DNA of 64,000 bases from assembly GCF_020164955.1 (NCBI RefSeq), contig NZ_JAIUHG010000006.1:124001-188000 (forward strand). Reading direction: 5' to 3'. The notes under the pieces were generated by a model. It worked only from the letters and a program-made list of their open reading frames with translations. It did no database searches and was not told the DNA's origin. Source of the stretch: Mesorhizobium sp. CA8 (GTDB taxonomy: Bacteria > Pseudomonadota > Alphaproteobacteria > Rhizobiales > Rhizobiaceae). The translations under genes were made by a program, and so were the position numbers. The first letter of the stretch is position 1, and each line of letters starts with the position of its first letter. Below are positions 28,447-37,191 of this stretch, in pieces.

Positions 28447-29190
28447 GTGAAGACGCTGAATTGGGCCGGGACAATGGCAGGCAATCAGACCTCGTCGGTG
28501 ACCGATGAGATAACCAACATTCTCGGCCGCGAGATTCTCGGCGGGCTGTTTCCGCCCGGCGCGACACTGCTCGGCGAGGAGGAGATTTGCGCCCGCTTCG
28601 GCGCCAGCCGAAGTGCTGCCCGCGAAGCGGTGAAGATCCTGTCGGCCAAGGGCCTGCTGCTCACCCGCCCGCGCCGCGGCTCGCGCATCCGCCCGCTGAA
28701 GGACTGGAATTTCCTCGACCCTTCGGTGCTGGGCTGGTTGCGCGCCAGCGCCACCCCGCGCCACTTCATCATCGAGCTTCTGGAAGTGCGGTTGGGCTTC
28801 GAATGCGAGGCCGCGGCCCTTGCCGCGAGCCGCAACAAAGCGGACGAGATCGCCGCCATCCGCGAGGCCTTCGAAGCGATGCGCGCGGCATCCTCGGGCC
28901 AGGGCGATCCGGTCTTGTCGGACGCCGCCTTCCACGAAGCGGTGCTCGCGGCCACTGGCAACCGCTTCTTCCTGCCGCTCTCGGCGCTGATCCATACCGC
29001 CCTGCAATACAGCGTGCCGACCACCAACGCGCTGTTCGGCCATCCGGTCGGCGACCTCGATGCGCACGGCAAGGTGCTGAGAGCGATCGAGGCCGGCGAC
29101 GCGGCCAGGGCGCGCAAGGCCATGCACGATATGCTGAGCGAAGTGCTCGCCCGCGTACGCACCGCCGTCGAGTTGACCGGTGTCACCTAA
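28447..29190 (+). CDS. GntR-family (FadR subfamily) transcriptional regulator
   Basis: A 247-residue regulator: N-terminal winged helix (EITNILGREILGGLFPPGATLLGEEEICARFGASRSAAREAVKILSAKGLL) and an all-helical FadR-type C-terminal effector domain (FHEAVLAATGNRFFLPL and a DLDAHGKVLRAIEAGD metal-binding-type segment). Divergent from the idonate/gluconate dehydrogenases, so it most likely represses them until a hexonate ligand appears. GTG 28447 is taken as start; ATG 28474 is an alternative. Confidence 0.9.
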   Translation: MKTLNWAGTMAGNQTSSVTDEITNILGREILGGLFPPGATLLGEEEICARFGASRSAAREAVKILSAKGLLLTRPRRGSRIRPLKDWNFLDPSVLGWLRASATPRHFIIELLEVRLGFECEAAALAASRNKADEIAAIREAFEAMRAASSGQGDPVLSDAAFHEAVLAATGNRFFLPLSALIHTALQYSVPTTNALFGHPVGDLDAHGKVLRAIEAGDAARARKAMHDMLSEVLARVRTAVELTGVT

Positions 29191-29247
29191 GCCAGTCAGG
29201 GAGGCGCGCCGTCACCAACCAGTGCCCGGCAGCATTGGCGCTCAGGG

Positions 29248-29964
29248 CTACTTGCCTGAAATACGCTTATGCACGCGCTCCAGGCTCTCCGCGAAGGTCT
29301 CGAACGTTCCCCGCTCGGTGAGTTCGCGCAGCACCTGCTCGTTGATGCCGCCGCGCGTCGCATAATCTTGGGCAAGATGCATGAAGTCTTCGTTCGGGGC
29401 CGTGTCCGGCGCGTTGGCCAGCGCCTTGTAGATGCTGGTGATGTACGCGCGCGCCTTGTCGCCCGGCACGCCCTGGCCGCGCACCCACGCGTGGATCGTG
29501 TCGAGATACTTGAAATAGCTGGCATAGGTCGCGGTGACGACGCTGAGCACGTCGAACTCGTTCTGGTCCTCGACCTCGATCACGCCGCCCAGCCTGCCGA
29601 AGAACGCCGCCACGATTGGGTCCGGCGGACAGATGATCGTTGCGCCCTGCAGGCGCGCGATCATCGGCATCGGCAACGCCTTGCCGACATGCGCCGCCGG
29701 CGTCACGAGGCCGGCGATCTCCTCGCGCGATATCGTCGCGATCAGGCTGACGACGTGATGGTCCGGCCGGAACCGAAGTTCCTTCAGCACCCCGCGCGCG
29801 ATCTGCGGCCGCACCGCGAGCATAACGGTGTCGCATTGGTCGAGCACGGCTTGGTTGTCGGCGGCGACGCGCACGTCCGGATAACGCGCGGCAAGCTCGG
29901 CCGCGATCGCCTCGTTGCGCGGCGAGACCACCACCGGCGTCTTCTCGCCCGGCAACGAATTCAA
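29248..29964 (-). CDS. Pyrroline-5-carboxylate reductase-like protein with disturbed N-terminus
   Basis: From TTG 29964 this gives 238 residues of a P5C-reductase-like NAD(P) protein (VVVSPRNEAIAAELAARYPDVRVAADN, MLAVRPQ, GKALPMPMIA, and a helical C-terminal domain). The missing first strand and dinucleotide motif, GFLGTGALSSAIVTG, is still encoded in the same frame directly upstream (about 29965-30009), but between it and the in-frame stop at 30091-30093 there is no ATG, GTG or TTG. So either translation starts at the internal TTG without the cofactor motif, a rare start is used, or the gene is newly broken. Confidence 0.65.
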   Translation of the reverse strand: MNSLPGEKTPVVVSPRNEAIAAELAARYPDVRVAADNQAVLDQCDTVMLAVRPQIARGVLKELRFRPDHHVVSLIATISREEIAGLVTPAAHVGKALPMPMIARLQGATIICPPDPIVAAFFGRLGGVIEVEDQNEFDVLSVVTATYASYFKYLDTIHAWVRGQGVPGDKARAYITSIYKALANAPDTAPNEDFMHLAQDYATRGGINEQVLRELTERGTFETFAESLERVHKRISGK

Positions 29965-30105
29965 CCCCGTGACGATGGCCGAGCTCAGGGCGCCCGTGCC
30001 GAGAAAGCCACGGCCTCTTCTTCGGCAAGGGGAGCGGTTGGCCGCGATAACGGCCCTGAAGCGATGAGGCTGCCGCGCAGGACGACAGCCTCACGTGAAT
30101 CATGC

Positions 30106-30396
30106 TCAGCGCTTGGGCCCGAAACCGGGATAAGGGTTGAGCGGCACGATCGCCGTGATGTCCATCATGCCGGCTTCGATCAGCGGCAGCGTGGCGAGGT
30201 GGCCGCGCACTTCCTTTTCGTCGGCCGCTTCGAACATTACGCCGGTGCCGGGAACGTCGCCGCGGTTCCAGATCTGGCGCACCGCGCCTTGGGCGTAAAG
30301 CGTCTTGCGCTGTTCGGATTCGGGCGGCAGCAGCGGCGCGAAATCGGCGTCGCCGAACTTCTGGGTGTTGCGGGTGAGCAGGGCAAAGAACTGCAT
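30106..30396 (-). CDS. Muconolactone isomerase-like small protein
   Basis: A 96-residue ferredoxin-like-fold protein (QFFALLTRNTQKFGDADFAPL ... VRQIWNRGDVPGTGVMFEAADEKEVRGHLATLPL) resembling the muconolactone delta-isomerase/YCII group. True catechol-pathway partners are not present nearby, so a catC function is not supported; a generic decameric isomerase-like role is safer. Divergent from a LysR gene. Confidence 0.75.
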   Translation of the reverse strand: MQFFALLTRNTQKFGDADFAPLLPPESEQRKTLYAQGAVRQIWNRGDVPGTGVMFEAADEKEVRGHLATLPLIEAGMMDITAIVPLNPYPGFGPKR

Positions 30397-30503
30397 CGCG
30401 GTCTCCTTTCATGGCTGGTTGACGCCGGGAGATATCGCGCGCCGCTGGTCAGACTGTCCAAGACCGATTAGGCTAAAGTTAGGACCTCTGAGGACTTGGA
30501 CGC

Positions 30504-31388
30504 ATGCTCGACCTGCGCCAGATCAGATATTTCGTCGCCGTTGCCGAGACCGGCAATGTCGGCCGCGCCGCCGAGCAATTGCACATTTCGCAATCGCCCC
30601 TGAGCCGGCAGATCATCCAGCTCGAGGAGCAGCTCGGCGTCACGTTGTTCGAGCGGGCGAAGCAGCGCGTCCATCTCAATGCCGAGGGCAGGGCCTTCCT
30701 TGCCGAAGCCCGCGCGTTGCTTGCCAATGCGGCGAGGCTGGAAGAGCTCGGCCGCAACCTCGCCACCGGCGCCGCCGGCAGCCTGGCCATCGGCTATGTC
30801 GAGGGCGCGGTGCATTCCGGACTGGTCGCGGACATGCTGAGGGATTTTCGACGCGCGCGGCCGGATTTCCATCTGCAATTGCGCAGCCGGCGGACCGCGG
30901 CACAGTTCGAGGATCTGCGCCAGCGCGCCCTCGATCTCGGCTTCGTCTATGCGCCGGCGCCGCGAGGCGATCCCGATATCGAAAGCATGCTGGTGCGGCG
31001 CGAGCCATTAGTGCTGGCAATGCCGGAAGGCGATCCGCTCGCCGCTGTCGCCGATATCGCGCCCGGCCATTTCGACGGCCGCGTCTGGATCACCGTCGTG
31101 CGCCAGCCAGGCGACACCAACCGCGCGCAGTTCCTGGCGGCCTGCGTCGAATCCGGCTTCATGCCCGACATCGCCTACGAGACGGCCGATCCCTTGACTT
31201 CGCTCGGCCTGGTCAGCGCCGGGCTGGGCCTGGCGACGGTACAGGAAAGCCTGCGCTCGACCGCGCCGCCCGGCATCGTCTTCCGGGACCTGTTCTGGTT
31301 CAAGCGCAGCGTTGAGATCCACCTTGCCTGGCGGCGCAATGATCGGAGGGCGGCGATTGCGGATTTGAGGCGGTCAGTAGGACTGTAG
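30504..31388 (+). CDS. LysR-family transcriptional regulator (BenM/CatM-like)
   Basis: A 294-residue LysR protein: LDLRQIRYFVAVAETGNVGRAAEQLHISQSPLSRQIIQLEEQLG is a clear wHTH of the BenM/CatM-like branch, followed by the effector-binding domain to residue about 285. It is divergent from the isomerase-like gene, its probable target. In the 107-base gap, TTAGGACCTCTGA fits T-N11-A and lies about 25 bases before the start. Ligand unknown; aromatic-acid derivatives are common for this branch. Confidence 0.93.
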   Translation: MLDLRQIRYFVAVAETGNVGRAAEQLHISQSPLSRQIIQLEEQLGVTLFERAKQRVHLNAEGRAFLAEARALLANAARLEELGRNLATGAAGSLAIGYVEGAVHSGLVADMLRDFRRARPDFHLQLRSRRTAAQFEDLRQRALDLGFVYAPAPRGDPDIESMLVRREPLVLAMPEGDPLAAVADIAPGHFDGRVWITVVRQPGDTNRAQFLAACVESGFMPDIAYETADPLTSLGLVSAGLGLATVQESLRSTAPPGIVFRDLFWFKRSVEIHLAWRRNDRRAAIADLRRSVGL

Positions 31389-31572
31389 GGCAACGGGACG
31401 TGAATTCCAGGCAAGCTCCAATGGGGCGGAAAGGTGCATTCCGGACATGATTTTGGCGCGATTCTTCGAGCCGGTTTGATCAGAAGGCCGGCACCACCGG
31501 ACGCGGAGCATGGAGTCAAAGCTTAGCTAGGTATTATAAGGAAGGCCGTTTCGGCCGATTTCGGGTTAGGCC

Positions 31573-32265
31573 ATGAATAACGCTGTCCGACTTTTTGGTG
31601 CTATTGCGGTTCGTCCCGCCGTGCTTGCACTCATATCCCAGTTCGAAAAGGCCACAGGATTCACCGTAGCGGCCAAGTGGGAGCTCAATCCGACAGTAAA
31701 AAAGCAGATTGAGGCTGGGGAACCTTTTGACCTTGTCATCACCAATCCGAACCTGATCCAGGGTCTGGTCGCCTCGGGAAAGGTCAAGGCCGGAAGCCAG
31801 GCGGCGTTCGGTCGGGTAGCAATGGGGGTGGCGGCCAAGGCAGGCTGTCGACAGCCCGAGATTGGGTCCGTGGAAACATTCGAACACGCGTTGAAGAGCG
31901 CCAGATCAGTCGCCTACGCCAGCGAAGGGACCAGCGGTGGCTACTTCTCCGATTTGCTGGAACGCTTGGGAATAGCAGATGAGGTGAAGCCCAAGCTGGT
32001 TGCCATATCGGGAGGGCAGACAGCAGCGGCCGTAGGCCGTGGGGAAGCTGAGTTGGGGGTCATTCCCGTGACTTCGATTCTCGCCGCCGCTCCCGAGGTC
32101 ACGCTTGTCGGTCTGTTTCCGGCGGAACTCCAAAGTTACGTTGAATTCGCCATTGGCCTCAGCACCGATCCAACGCATGCAGAAGCCGCCAAGCAGCTAT
32201 CGGGATTTCTGACGTCGATGGCCGTTGACGACATCTTGGCTGCAAAGGGCGTCGAGCGCCGCTAA
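31573..32265 (+). CDS. ModA-like solute-binding-fold protein without signal peptide
   Basis: A 230-residue periplasmic-binding-type II protein of the molybdate-binding (ModA/extracellular solute-binding family 11) kind: LFGAIAVRPAVLALISQFEKATG, FDLVITNPN, AYASEGTSGGYFSDLLERLGI, AVGRGEAELGVIPVTSI. No hydrophobic leader exists at the N-terminus, and no permease or ATPase gene is adjacent, so it may act in the cytosol. Upstream bases include AAGGCCG TTT CGGCC, a small hairpin. Base use is slightly more AT-rich than its neighbours, hinting at transfer. Confidence 0.82.
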   Translation: MNNAVRLFGAIAVRPAVLALISQFEKATGFTVAAKWELNPTVKKQIEAGEPFDLVITNPNLIQGLVASGKVKAGSQAAFGRVAMGVAAKAGCRQPEIGSVETFEHALKSARSVAYASEGTSGGYFSDLLERLGIADEVKPKLVAISGGQTAAAVGRGEAELGVIPVTSILAAAPEVTLVGLFPAELQSYVEFAIGLSTDPTHAEAAKQLSGFLTSMAVDDILAAKGVERR

Positions 32266-32273
32266 ATGCGCCC

Positions 32274-32885
32274 TTACATTTTGTCGATAACCGACTGCAC
32301 CCCTTCCGTCGGCGCATCGACAGACGAACCCGCCACCATGATGGCGGCGACGATCGCTTCAGGGTCGTTGACCACCAGCGGCTTCACGCGGTGCGCGGTG
32401 TGGATGAAGCCTTCCTCCGACATATGCTCGATCAGCGTCAGCATCGGGTCCCAGAAACCTTTGACGTTGGCGAAGACGATCGGCTTGCGGTGATGGCCGA
32501 GCTGCGCCCAGGTCATGATCTCGACGATTTCCTCCACCGTGCCGATGCCACCGGGCAGCGCCACAAAGGCGTCGGATTTTTCGAACATGCTGTGCTTGCG
32601 CTCATGCATGTTGTCGGTAATCAGCAATTCATCGAGCTTGTCGAGCGCGGTTTCGGTCGCTTCCTTGTTGATCAGGAAGCGCGGGATGATGCCGGTGACC
32701 TTGCCGCCGGCCTTGAGCGCGCCTTCGGCGACGGCGCCCATGATGCCCTTCGTGCCGCCGCCATAGATCAGGCGCAACCCGGATTTGGCAAGCGAGCGGC
32801 CGAGTATGTGGCCGGCCTTGATATAGGCCTCGTCGCGGCCCGGAGACGAGCCGCAATAGACGCAGACGGATCGAATCGTGTTCAT
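32274..32885 (-). CDS. LOG family protein (TIGR00730, Rossmann-fold nucleotide phosphoribohydrolase)
   Basis: A 203-residue protein with the LOG hallmarks GGGTKGIMGAVAEGAL and LPGGIGTVEEIVEIMTW (PGGxGTxxE). Family enzymes remove ribose 5-phosphate from nucleoside monophosphates, including cytokinin precursors. Whether this one makes cytokinin or acts in nucleotide housekeeping cannot be told. Convergent with the ModA-like gene, with only eight bases between stops. Confidence 0.92.
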   Translation of the reverse strand: MNTIRSVCVYCGSSPGRDEAYIKAGHILGRSLAKSGLRLIYGGGTKGIMGAVAEGALKAGGKVTGIIPRFLINKEATETALDKLDELLITDNMHERKHSMFEKSDAFVALPGGIGTVEEIVEIMTWAQLGHHRKPIVFANVKGFWDPMLTLIEHMSEEGFIHTAHRVKPLVVNDPEAIVAAIMVAGSSVDAPTEGVQSVIDKM

Positions 32886-32920
32886 GGCGATGATTGGTGA
32901 TGGGGACGGTTGGCGCGGTC

Positions 32921-32942
32921 AAGCCCGCGGACGGGCTTTTTC
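32921..32942 (+). terminator. Intrinsic terminator-like hairpin reading plus
   Basis: AAGCCCG, CGGA loop, CGGGCTT, then TTTTC on the plus strand. It lies between the divergent LOG and LysM genes, so it would stop plus-strand transcription before the LysM promoter rather than end a sense gene. Confidence 0.6.
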
Positions 32943-33005
32943 TTGTGAGCATAGAGAAAACACGCTAGACCGGGCGTTAGGTGGCTAAGGGGGCAATACG
33001 GAATT

Positions 33006-34502
33006 ATGGCTATCAATCCTTCTAAGGCGTTTTTGTTCGCGGCGGGCGGCGTTGTCGCCGTCGCGGCGGTCGCCTACGGCTCGGGCGCGCTCGACCCTTA
33101 CATTAACAGCCAGAAGCCGGCGCAGGTTGCGGCGCTGCCGCAGAGCGATGCGAAACCGGCTGAATCCTCGAGCAGGAGCACAGAGGCGCGCGTGCCTCAG
33201 GCTCCTTCAAACACAATGGCGCCGGCCAACACGATGGTGCCAGCCAATAGTATGGCGCCCGCCAATAAGATGGCGCCGGCCAACAACGCGACGGCTCCGG
33301 CCACTGCAACGCCCGCCCAGCCGTCTGCCGCCGCGGCTGGTCCGACACTGCCGACCTTCGATGTCGTGCGCGTCGAGGGCAATGGCTCGATCGTCGTCGC
33401 CGGCAGCGCCGCGCCCAACGCCAAGGTCGAGATCCTGAATGGCGGCGCCGTGCTCGGCTCGACCGATTCCGGCCCCGACGGCGCCTTCGCGATCGTGCTC
33501 GATAACCCGCTGAAGCCCGGCGACTATACGATCACGCTGCGCCAGACGGTTGGCGGCACTGCCGTCGCCTCGGCTCAGACCGCCGTGGTGTCGGTGCCGC
33601 AGAGCCCGACCGGTCAGGTGCTGGCCATGGTCGAGGAGCCGGGCAAGGCATCGCAACTGATCACCGTGCCGGAGGCCGAGAGCACGCCGTCCGCGCCGGC
33701 AACTGGCGATCAGGCGGCAGCGCCTGCTACGACCGCGCCGGCCGCCACGGACCAGGCGACCGCGCCGGCTGCGGCCACTGCGGCGGAGCCCAAGATCACC
33801 GTCGAAGCAGTCGAGATCGACGGCAGCAAGATCTTCGTCGCCGGCAAGGCCGATCCTGGCCGCAAGGTGCGCGCCTATGCCGACGCCATCCTGCTCGGCG
33901 ATGCCAAGACTTCGGCCGACGGGCATTTCCTGATCGAAGCGACGCGCGACATTCCGGTCGGCAGCTACACCATCCATGTCGATGGGCTGGACCATGATGG
34001 CGCCAAGGTCGTCGCCCGCGCTGCCGTCCCGTTCGAGCGCGAGCCCGGCGAGTCGATCGCCGCCGTCGCACCGAATGAAACAAAGACCGGCGATGCGAAG
34101 CCGGCGGAGACCAAGACCGCCGACGCCGCGGCTCCAGCAGCCGCGACGGCCCAAGCGGCCAAGCCTGCTATGTCGGCTCCGGCAGCCGAGGCGCCCGCCA
34201 AGATAGCCGAGGCGACGCCTTCGACCGACATGCCTGAGACGGTCGCGCCGAAGCTCGAACATGCCGACAGCGCCGTCATCATCCGCCGCAACGATACGCT
34301 ATGGCGCATCTCGCGCCGCGTCTACGGCCACGGCACCCGGTTTTCGACCATCTATCTCGCCAACAAAGACCAGATCCGCGATCCCGACCGCATCTGGCCG
34401 GGCCAGGTGTTCAGGGTGCCCTCGACTTCGAAGGAAGGCGAGGCCGCCGACATGAAGGCCATGGGCGAGCAGATCACAGCGGCACCGGCGAAGACGGAGT
34501 GA
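33006..34502 (+). CDS. LysM-domain envelope protein
   Basis: A 498-residue protein: an N-terminal membrane anchor or signal (AFLFAAGGVVAVAAVAYG), a long low-complexity Ala/Pro/Thr linker, two bacterial Ig-like/carbohydrate-binding-type segments (VEGNGSIVVAGSAAPNAKVE and a related VEIDGSKIFVAGKADPGRKVR), and a C-terminal LysM (IIRRNDTLWRISRRVYGHGTRFSTIYLANK) that binds peptidoglycan. Near residues 71-96 the linker carries five near-copies of an 18-base unit encoding MAPANT-like residues. Probably a periplasmic cell-wall-associated protein. Confidence 0.88.
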   Translation: MAINPSKAFLFAAGGVVAVAAVAYGSGALDPYINSQKPAQVAALPQSDAKPAESSSRSTEARVPQAPSNTMAPANTMVPANSMAPANKMAPANNATAPATATPAQPSAAAAGPTLPTFDVVRVEGNGSIVVAGSAAPNAKVEILNGGAVLGSTDSGPDGAFAIVLDNPLKPGDYTITLRQTVGGTAVASAQTAVVSVPQSPTGQVLAMVEEPGKASQLITVPEAESTPSAPATGDQAAAPATTAPAATDQATAPAAATAAEPKITVEAVEIDGSKIFVAGKADPGRKVRAYADAILLGDAKTSADGHFLIEATRDIPVGSYTIHVDGLDHDGAKVVARAAVPFEREPGESIAAVAPNETKTGDAKPAETKTADAAAPAAATAQAAKPAMSAPAAEAPAKIAEATPSTDMPETVAPKLEHADSAVIIRRNDTLWRISRRVYGHGTRFSTIYLANKDQIRDPDRIWPGQVFRVPSTSKEGEAADMKAMGEQITAAPAKTE

Positions 34503-34505
34503 GCG

Positions 34506-34650
34506 CCAATCTCCCCCGTAAGGGCGGAGATTGGCAGTTCTCGCGCCTCGCCAGTTCTGCGGCGTTGAAAATTGGCGAAAGCTTATGTGACGTCTAATCT
34601 CCCCCCTCGCGGGGGAGATGCCCGGCAGGGCAGAGGGGGGTGCTGTCCCG
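34506..34650. repeat. Family A palindromic repeat, one full and one degenerate copy
   Basis: A decayed half (CCAATCTCCCCCGTAAGGGC, about 34507-34535) and a near-complete unit (AATCTCCCCC at about 34598 through GGCAGGGCAGAGGGGGGTG), with TTGGCGAAAGC upstream of the latter as in other copies. It fills the gap after the LysM gene. Confidence 0.75.
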
Positions 34651-34719
34651 CCAGCACCTCAAATCTACCCATCCGCCTAGCTTGCCCCATTCCTCTTCAT
34701 CGTCTATCGCCGATGGACG

Positions 34720-35055
34720 ATGGCCGAATCCCCCGAAATCCGCTGCAGCGACAGTCACGTCATGGCGCTCCGCCTGGCGGCGCTCTCGCATCCGGCACGC
34801 ATCGAGATCCTGAAACGCCTTTCGGCCAGCCGCTGCTGCTCATGCCGTGAGGTGGTCGACCATCTCGACCTCGCCCAGTCGACCGTTTCGCAACATCTGA
34901 AGGTGCTGGTCGAGGCGGGGCTCGTCCGCTTCGAGGCCGATCGCCAGCGCTCGCGCTATGCCGTCGACCAAGTCGCGCTGGCGGGCGTCTCAGCCTCGCT
35001 CAGTGAACTCGTCAACTCCTGCTGCCCCAGCCTCTCACCTAAAAGGCAAGACTAG
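34720..35055 (+). CDS. ArsR-family metal- or redox-responsive repressor
   Basis: A 111-residue ArsR/SmtB winged helix protein: ALRLAALSHPARIEILKRL, then LDLAQSTVSQHLKVLVEAGLV as the recognition helix. Cysteines in SRCCSCREV and near the C-terminus (SCCPS) could bind metal. Its stop overlaps the GTG start of the Atm1-type exporter by one base, so it very probably controls that gene. The ligand might be a heavy metal or a thiol-derived signal. Confidence 0.9.
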   Translation: MAESPEIRCSDSHVMALRLAALSHPARIEILKRLSASRCCSCREVVDHLDLAQSTVSQHLKVLVEAGLVRFEADRQRSRYAVDQVALAGVSASLSELVNSCCPSLSPKRQD

Positions 35056-36938
35056 TGGCCGAAAAGACCGTATCCGCCGAAGCCGGCACTCTCACGACCC
35101 TGCGCACCCTCTGGCCCTATATGTGGCCGGCCGAGCGCGCCGATCTCAGAGCCCGCGTCACCTGGGCGACGCTGCTGCTGGTCGTCGCCAAGGTCACCCT
35201 GGTCGCCGGCCCGTATTTCTTCAAATGGGCGACCGATGCGCTGGCCCATGGCTCGAAGACACCGCCGCCGCTGCCCGCCTTTCTGCTCGCGCCGGTTATG
35301 TTGGTCATCGCTTATAACGTGCTGCGCCTGGTCCAGCTCGGCTTCAACCAGCTGCGCGACGCGCTGTTTGCCCGGGTCGGCCAGTATGCGGTGCGCCAGC
35401 TCGCCTTCCGCACCTTCGTCCACATGCATCAGCTGTCGCTGCGCTTCCACCTCGAGCGGCGCACCGGCGGCCTGTCGCGCATCATCGAGCGTGGCACCAA
35501 AGGCATCGAGACGATCGTGCGCTTCATCATGCTGAACACGGCGCCGACCATCCTCGAATTCGCGCTGACCGCCGGCATTTTCGCCTTCACCTATGGCTGG
35601 AAATACGTCGCCGTGGTCGCCATCACCGTCTGGCTCTATGTCTGGTTCACCGTCAAGGCGAGCGATTGGCGCATCTCGATCCGGCGTGACATGAACGACA
35701 GCGACACTGACGCCAACACCAAGGCGATCGACTCGCTCTTGAATTTCGAGACGGTCAAATATTTCACCAACGAGCGCATGGAGGCCGAGCGCTTCGACCG
35801 TTCGATGGCGCGCTATGAGATCGCCGCGACCAAGACCTGGACCTCGCTCGGCTGGCTGAACTTCGGCCAGGGCCTCATCTTCGGCCTAGGCACGGTCATC
35901 GTCATGTGCATGTCGGCGCTGGAAGTGCAGGCCGGCACGCAGAGCGTCGGCGACTTCGTCTTCATCAACGCCATGCTGATCCAGCTTTCGGTGCCGCTCA
36001 ACTTCATCGGCTTCATCTACCGCGAAATCCGGCAAGGGCTGACGGATATCGAGCACATGTTCGACCTGCTCGACGTGCCCCAGGAGATCGTCGACAAGCC
36101 GGATGCCAAGCCTTTGAAGGTCGGTCCCGGCAAGGTGGAGTTCCGCGACGTGCATTTCTCCTACGACCCGAACCGCAAGATCCTGAAAGGCGTCTCCTTC
36201 GAGGTTCCGGCCGGCAAGACGGTGGCGATCGTCGGCCCGTCCGGTGCCGGCAAGTCGACCATTTCCAGGCTTCTGTTCCGCTTTTACGATGTGCAGGGCG
36301 GCCAGGTGCTGATCGACGGCCAGGACATCCGCGACGTCACGCAGGAGAGCCTGCGCGCGGTGCTCGGCATGGTGCCGCAGGACACCGTGCTCTTCAACGA
36401 TACCATCGCCTACAACATCCGCTACGGTCGCGTCGGCGCCAGCGAGGAGGAGGTGCGCAAGGCGGCCGAGCTCGCCCAGATCGGCCCGTTCATCCAGAAG
36501 CTGCCCGAGGGCTACAAGTCGATGGTCGGCGAGCGCGGGCTGAAACTGTCGGGCGGCGAGAAGCAGCGCGTGGCGATCGCCCGCACCATCCTCAAGGCGC
36601 CGCCGATCCTGATGCTGGACGAGGCGACCTCGGCATTGGACACCCAGACCGAGCAGGAGATCCAGGCCGCGCTCGACCTCGTCAGCAAGGGCCGCACCAC
36701 CATCGTCATTGCCCACCGGCTGTCGACGGTGATCTCGGCCGACGAGATCATCGTGCTGAAGGATGGCCAGATCGCCGAGCGCGGCACCCACGCGGCGCTG
36801 CTTGTCAAGCACGGCCTCTACGCCTCGATGTGGGACCGCCAGCGCGAAGCGACCGAAGCCGAAGAGCGCCTGCGCATCGCGCGCGAGAGCGACGAGTTTG
36901 GGGTGGTCGTGCGCAGGAGGACGGCGGAGGTGAGCTGA
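35055..36938 (+). CDS. Atm1/HMT1-type ABC exporter (fused permease-ATPase)
   Basis: A 627-residue half-transporter. Six membrane segments lie in residues about 20-310 and the ATPase domain from about 350: Walker A GPSGAGKST, Q-loop VPQDTVLF, signature LSGGEKQR, Walker B ILMLDEATSALD and IAHRLST. The N-terminal layout PYMWPAERADLRARV and the NBD fit the bacterial Atm1 family, which exports glutathione-linked metals or polysulphide compounds. Co-transcribed with an ArsR repressor, consistent with metal or thiol stress. Confidence 0.93.
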   Translation: MAEKTVSAEAGTLTTLRTLWPYMWPAERADLRARVTWATLLLVVAKVTLVAGPYFFKWATDALAHGSKTPPPLPAFLLAPVMLVIAYNVLRLVQLGFNQLRDALFARVGQYAVRQLAFRTFVHMHQLSLRFHLERRTGGLSRIIERGTKGIETIVRFIMLNTAPTILEFALTAGIFAFTYGWKYVAVVAITVWLYVWFTVKASDWRISIRRDMNDSDTDANTKAIDSLLNFETVKYFTNERMEAERFDRSMARYEIAATKTWTSLGWLNFGQGLIFGLGTVIVMCMSALEVQAGTQSVGDFVFINAMLIQLSVPLNFIGFIYREIRQGLTDIEHMFDLLDVPQEIVDKPDAKPLKVGPGKVEFRDVHFSYDPNRKILKGVSFEVPAGKTVAIVGPSGAGKSTISRLLFRFYDVQGGQVLIDGQDIRDVTQESLRAVLGMVPQDTVLFNDTIAYNIRYGRVGASEEEVRKAAELAQIGPFIQKLPEGYKSMVGERGLKLSGGEKQRVAIARTILKAPPILMLDEATSALDTQTEQEIQAALDLVSKGRTTIVIAHRLSTVISADEIIVLKDGQIAERGTHAALLVKHGLYASMWDRQREATEAEERLRIARESDEFGVVVRRRTAEVS

Positions 36939-36944
36939 GGCTTC

Positions 36945-37094
36945 TCCTTCTCCCCTTGTTTGTGGGAGAAGGTGGCCGCGAAGCGGCCGGATGAGGGGTG
37001 TTCCAGCGGAGTGAGACGCTGGCGTTCCCTGGAACACCCCTCATCCGTCTCGGCGCTTCGCGCCGATCCACCTTCTCCCACAAGGGGAGAAGGG
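36945..37094. repeat. Family B inverted repeat (facing copies)
   Basis: Left arm CTCCTTCTCCCCTTG ... GGTGGCCGCG ... GGATGAGGGGTGTTCCAG and right arm CTGGAACACCCCTCATCCG ... CACCTTCTCCCACAAGGGG are inverted copies of one unit of about 60 bases, spaced about 25 bases apart. A second pair lies at 42.5 kb. It fills the gap after the ABC exporter gene. Confidence 0.85.
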
Positions 37095-37191
37095 AAGGAC
37101 AAAATCCCCCTTGACCTCAACCTATCTTGAGCTTGCAGACCCATCTCCGAGCCACCAGCCAGGCAACCCTAACAACGGAGATGGATCAAAA

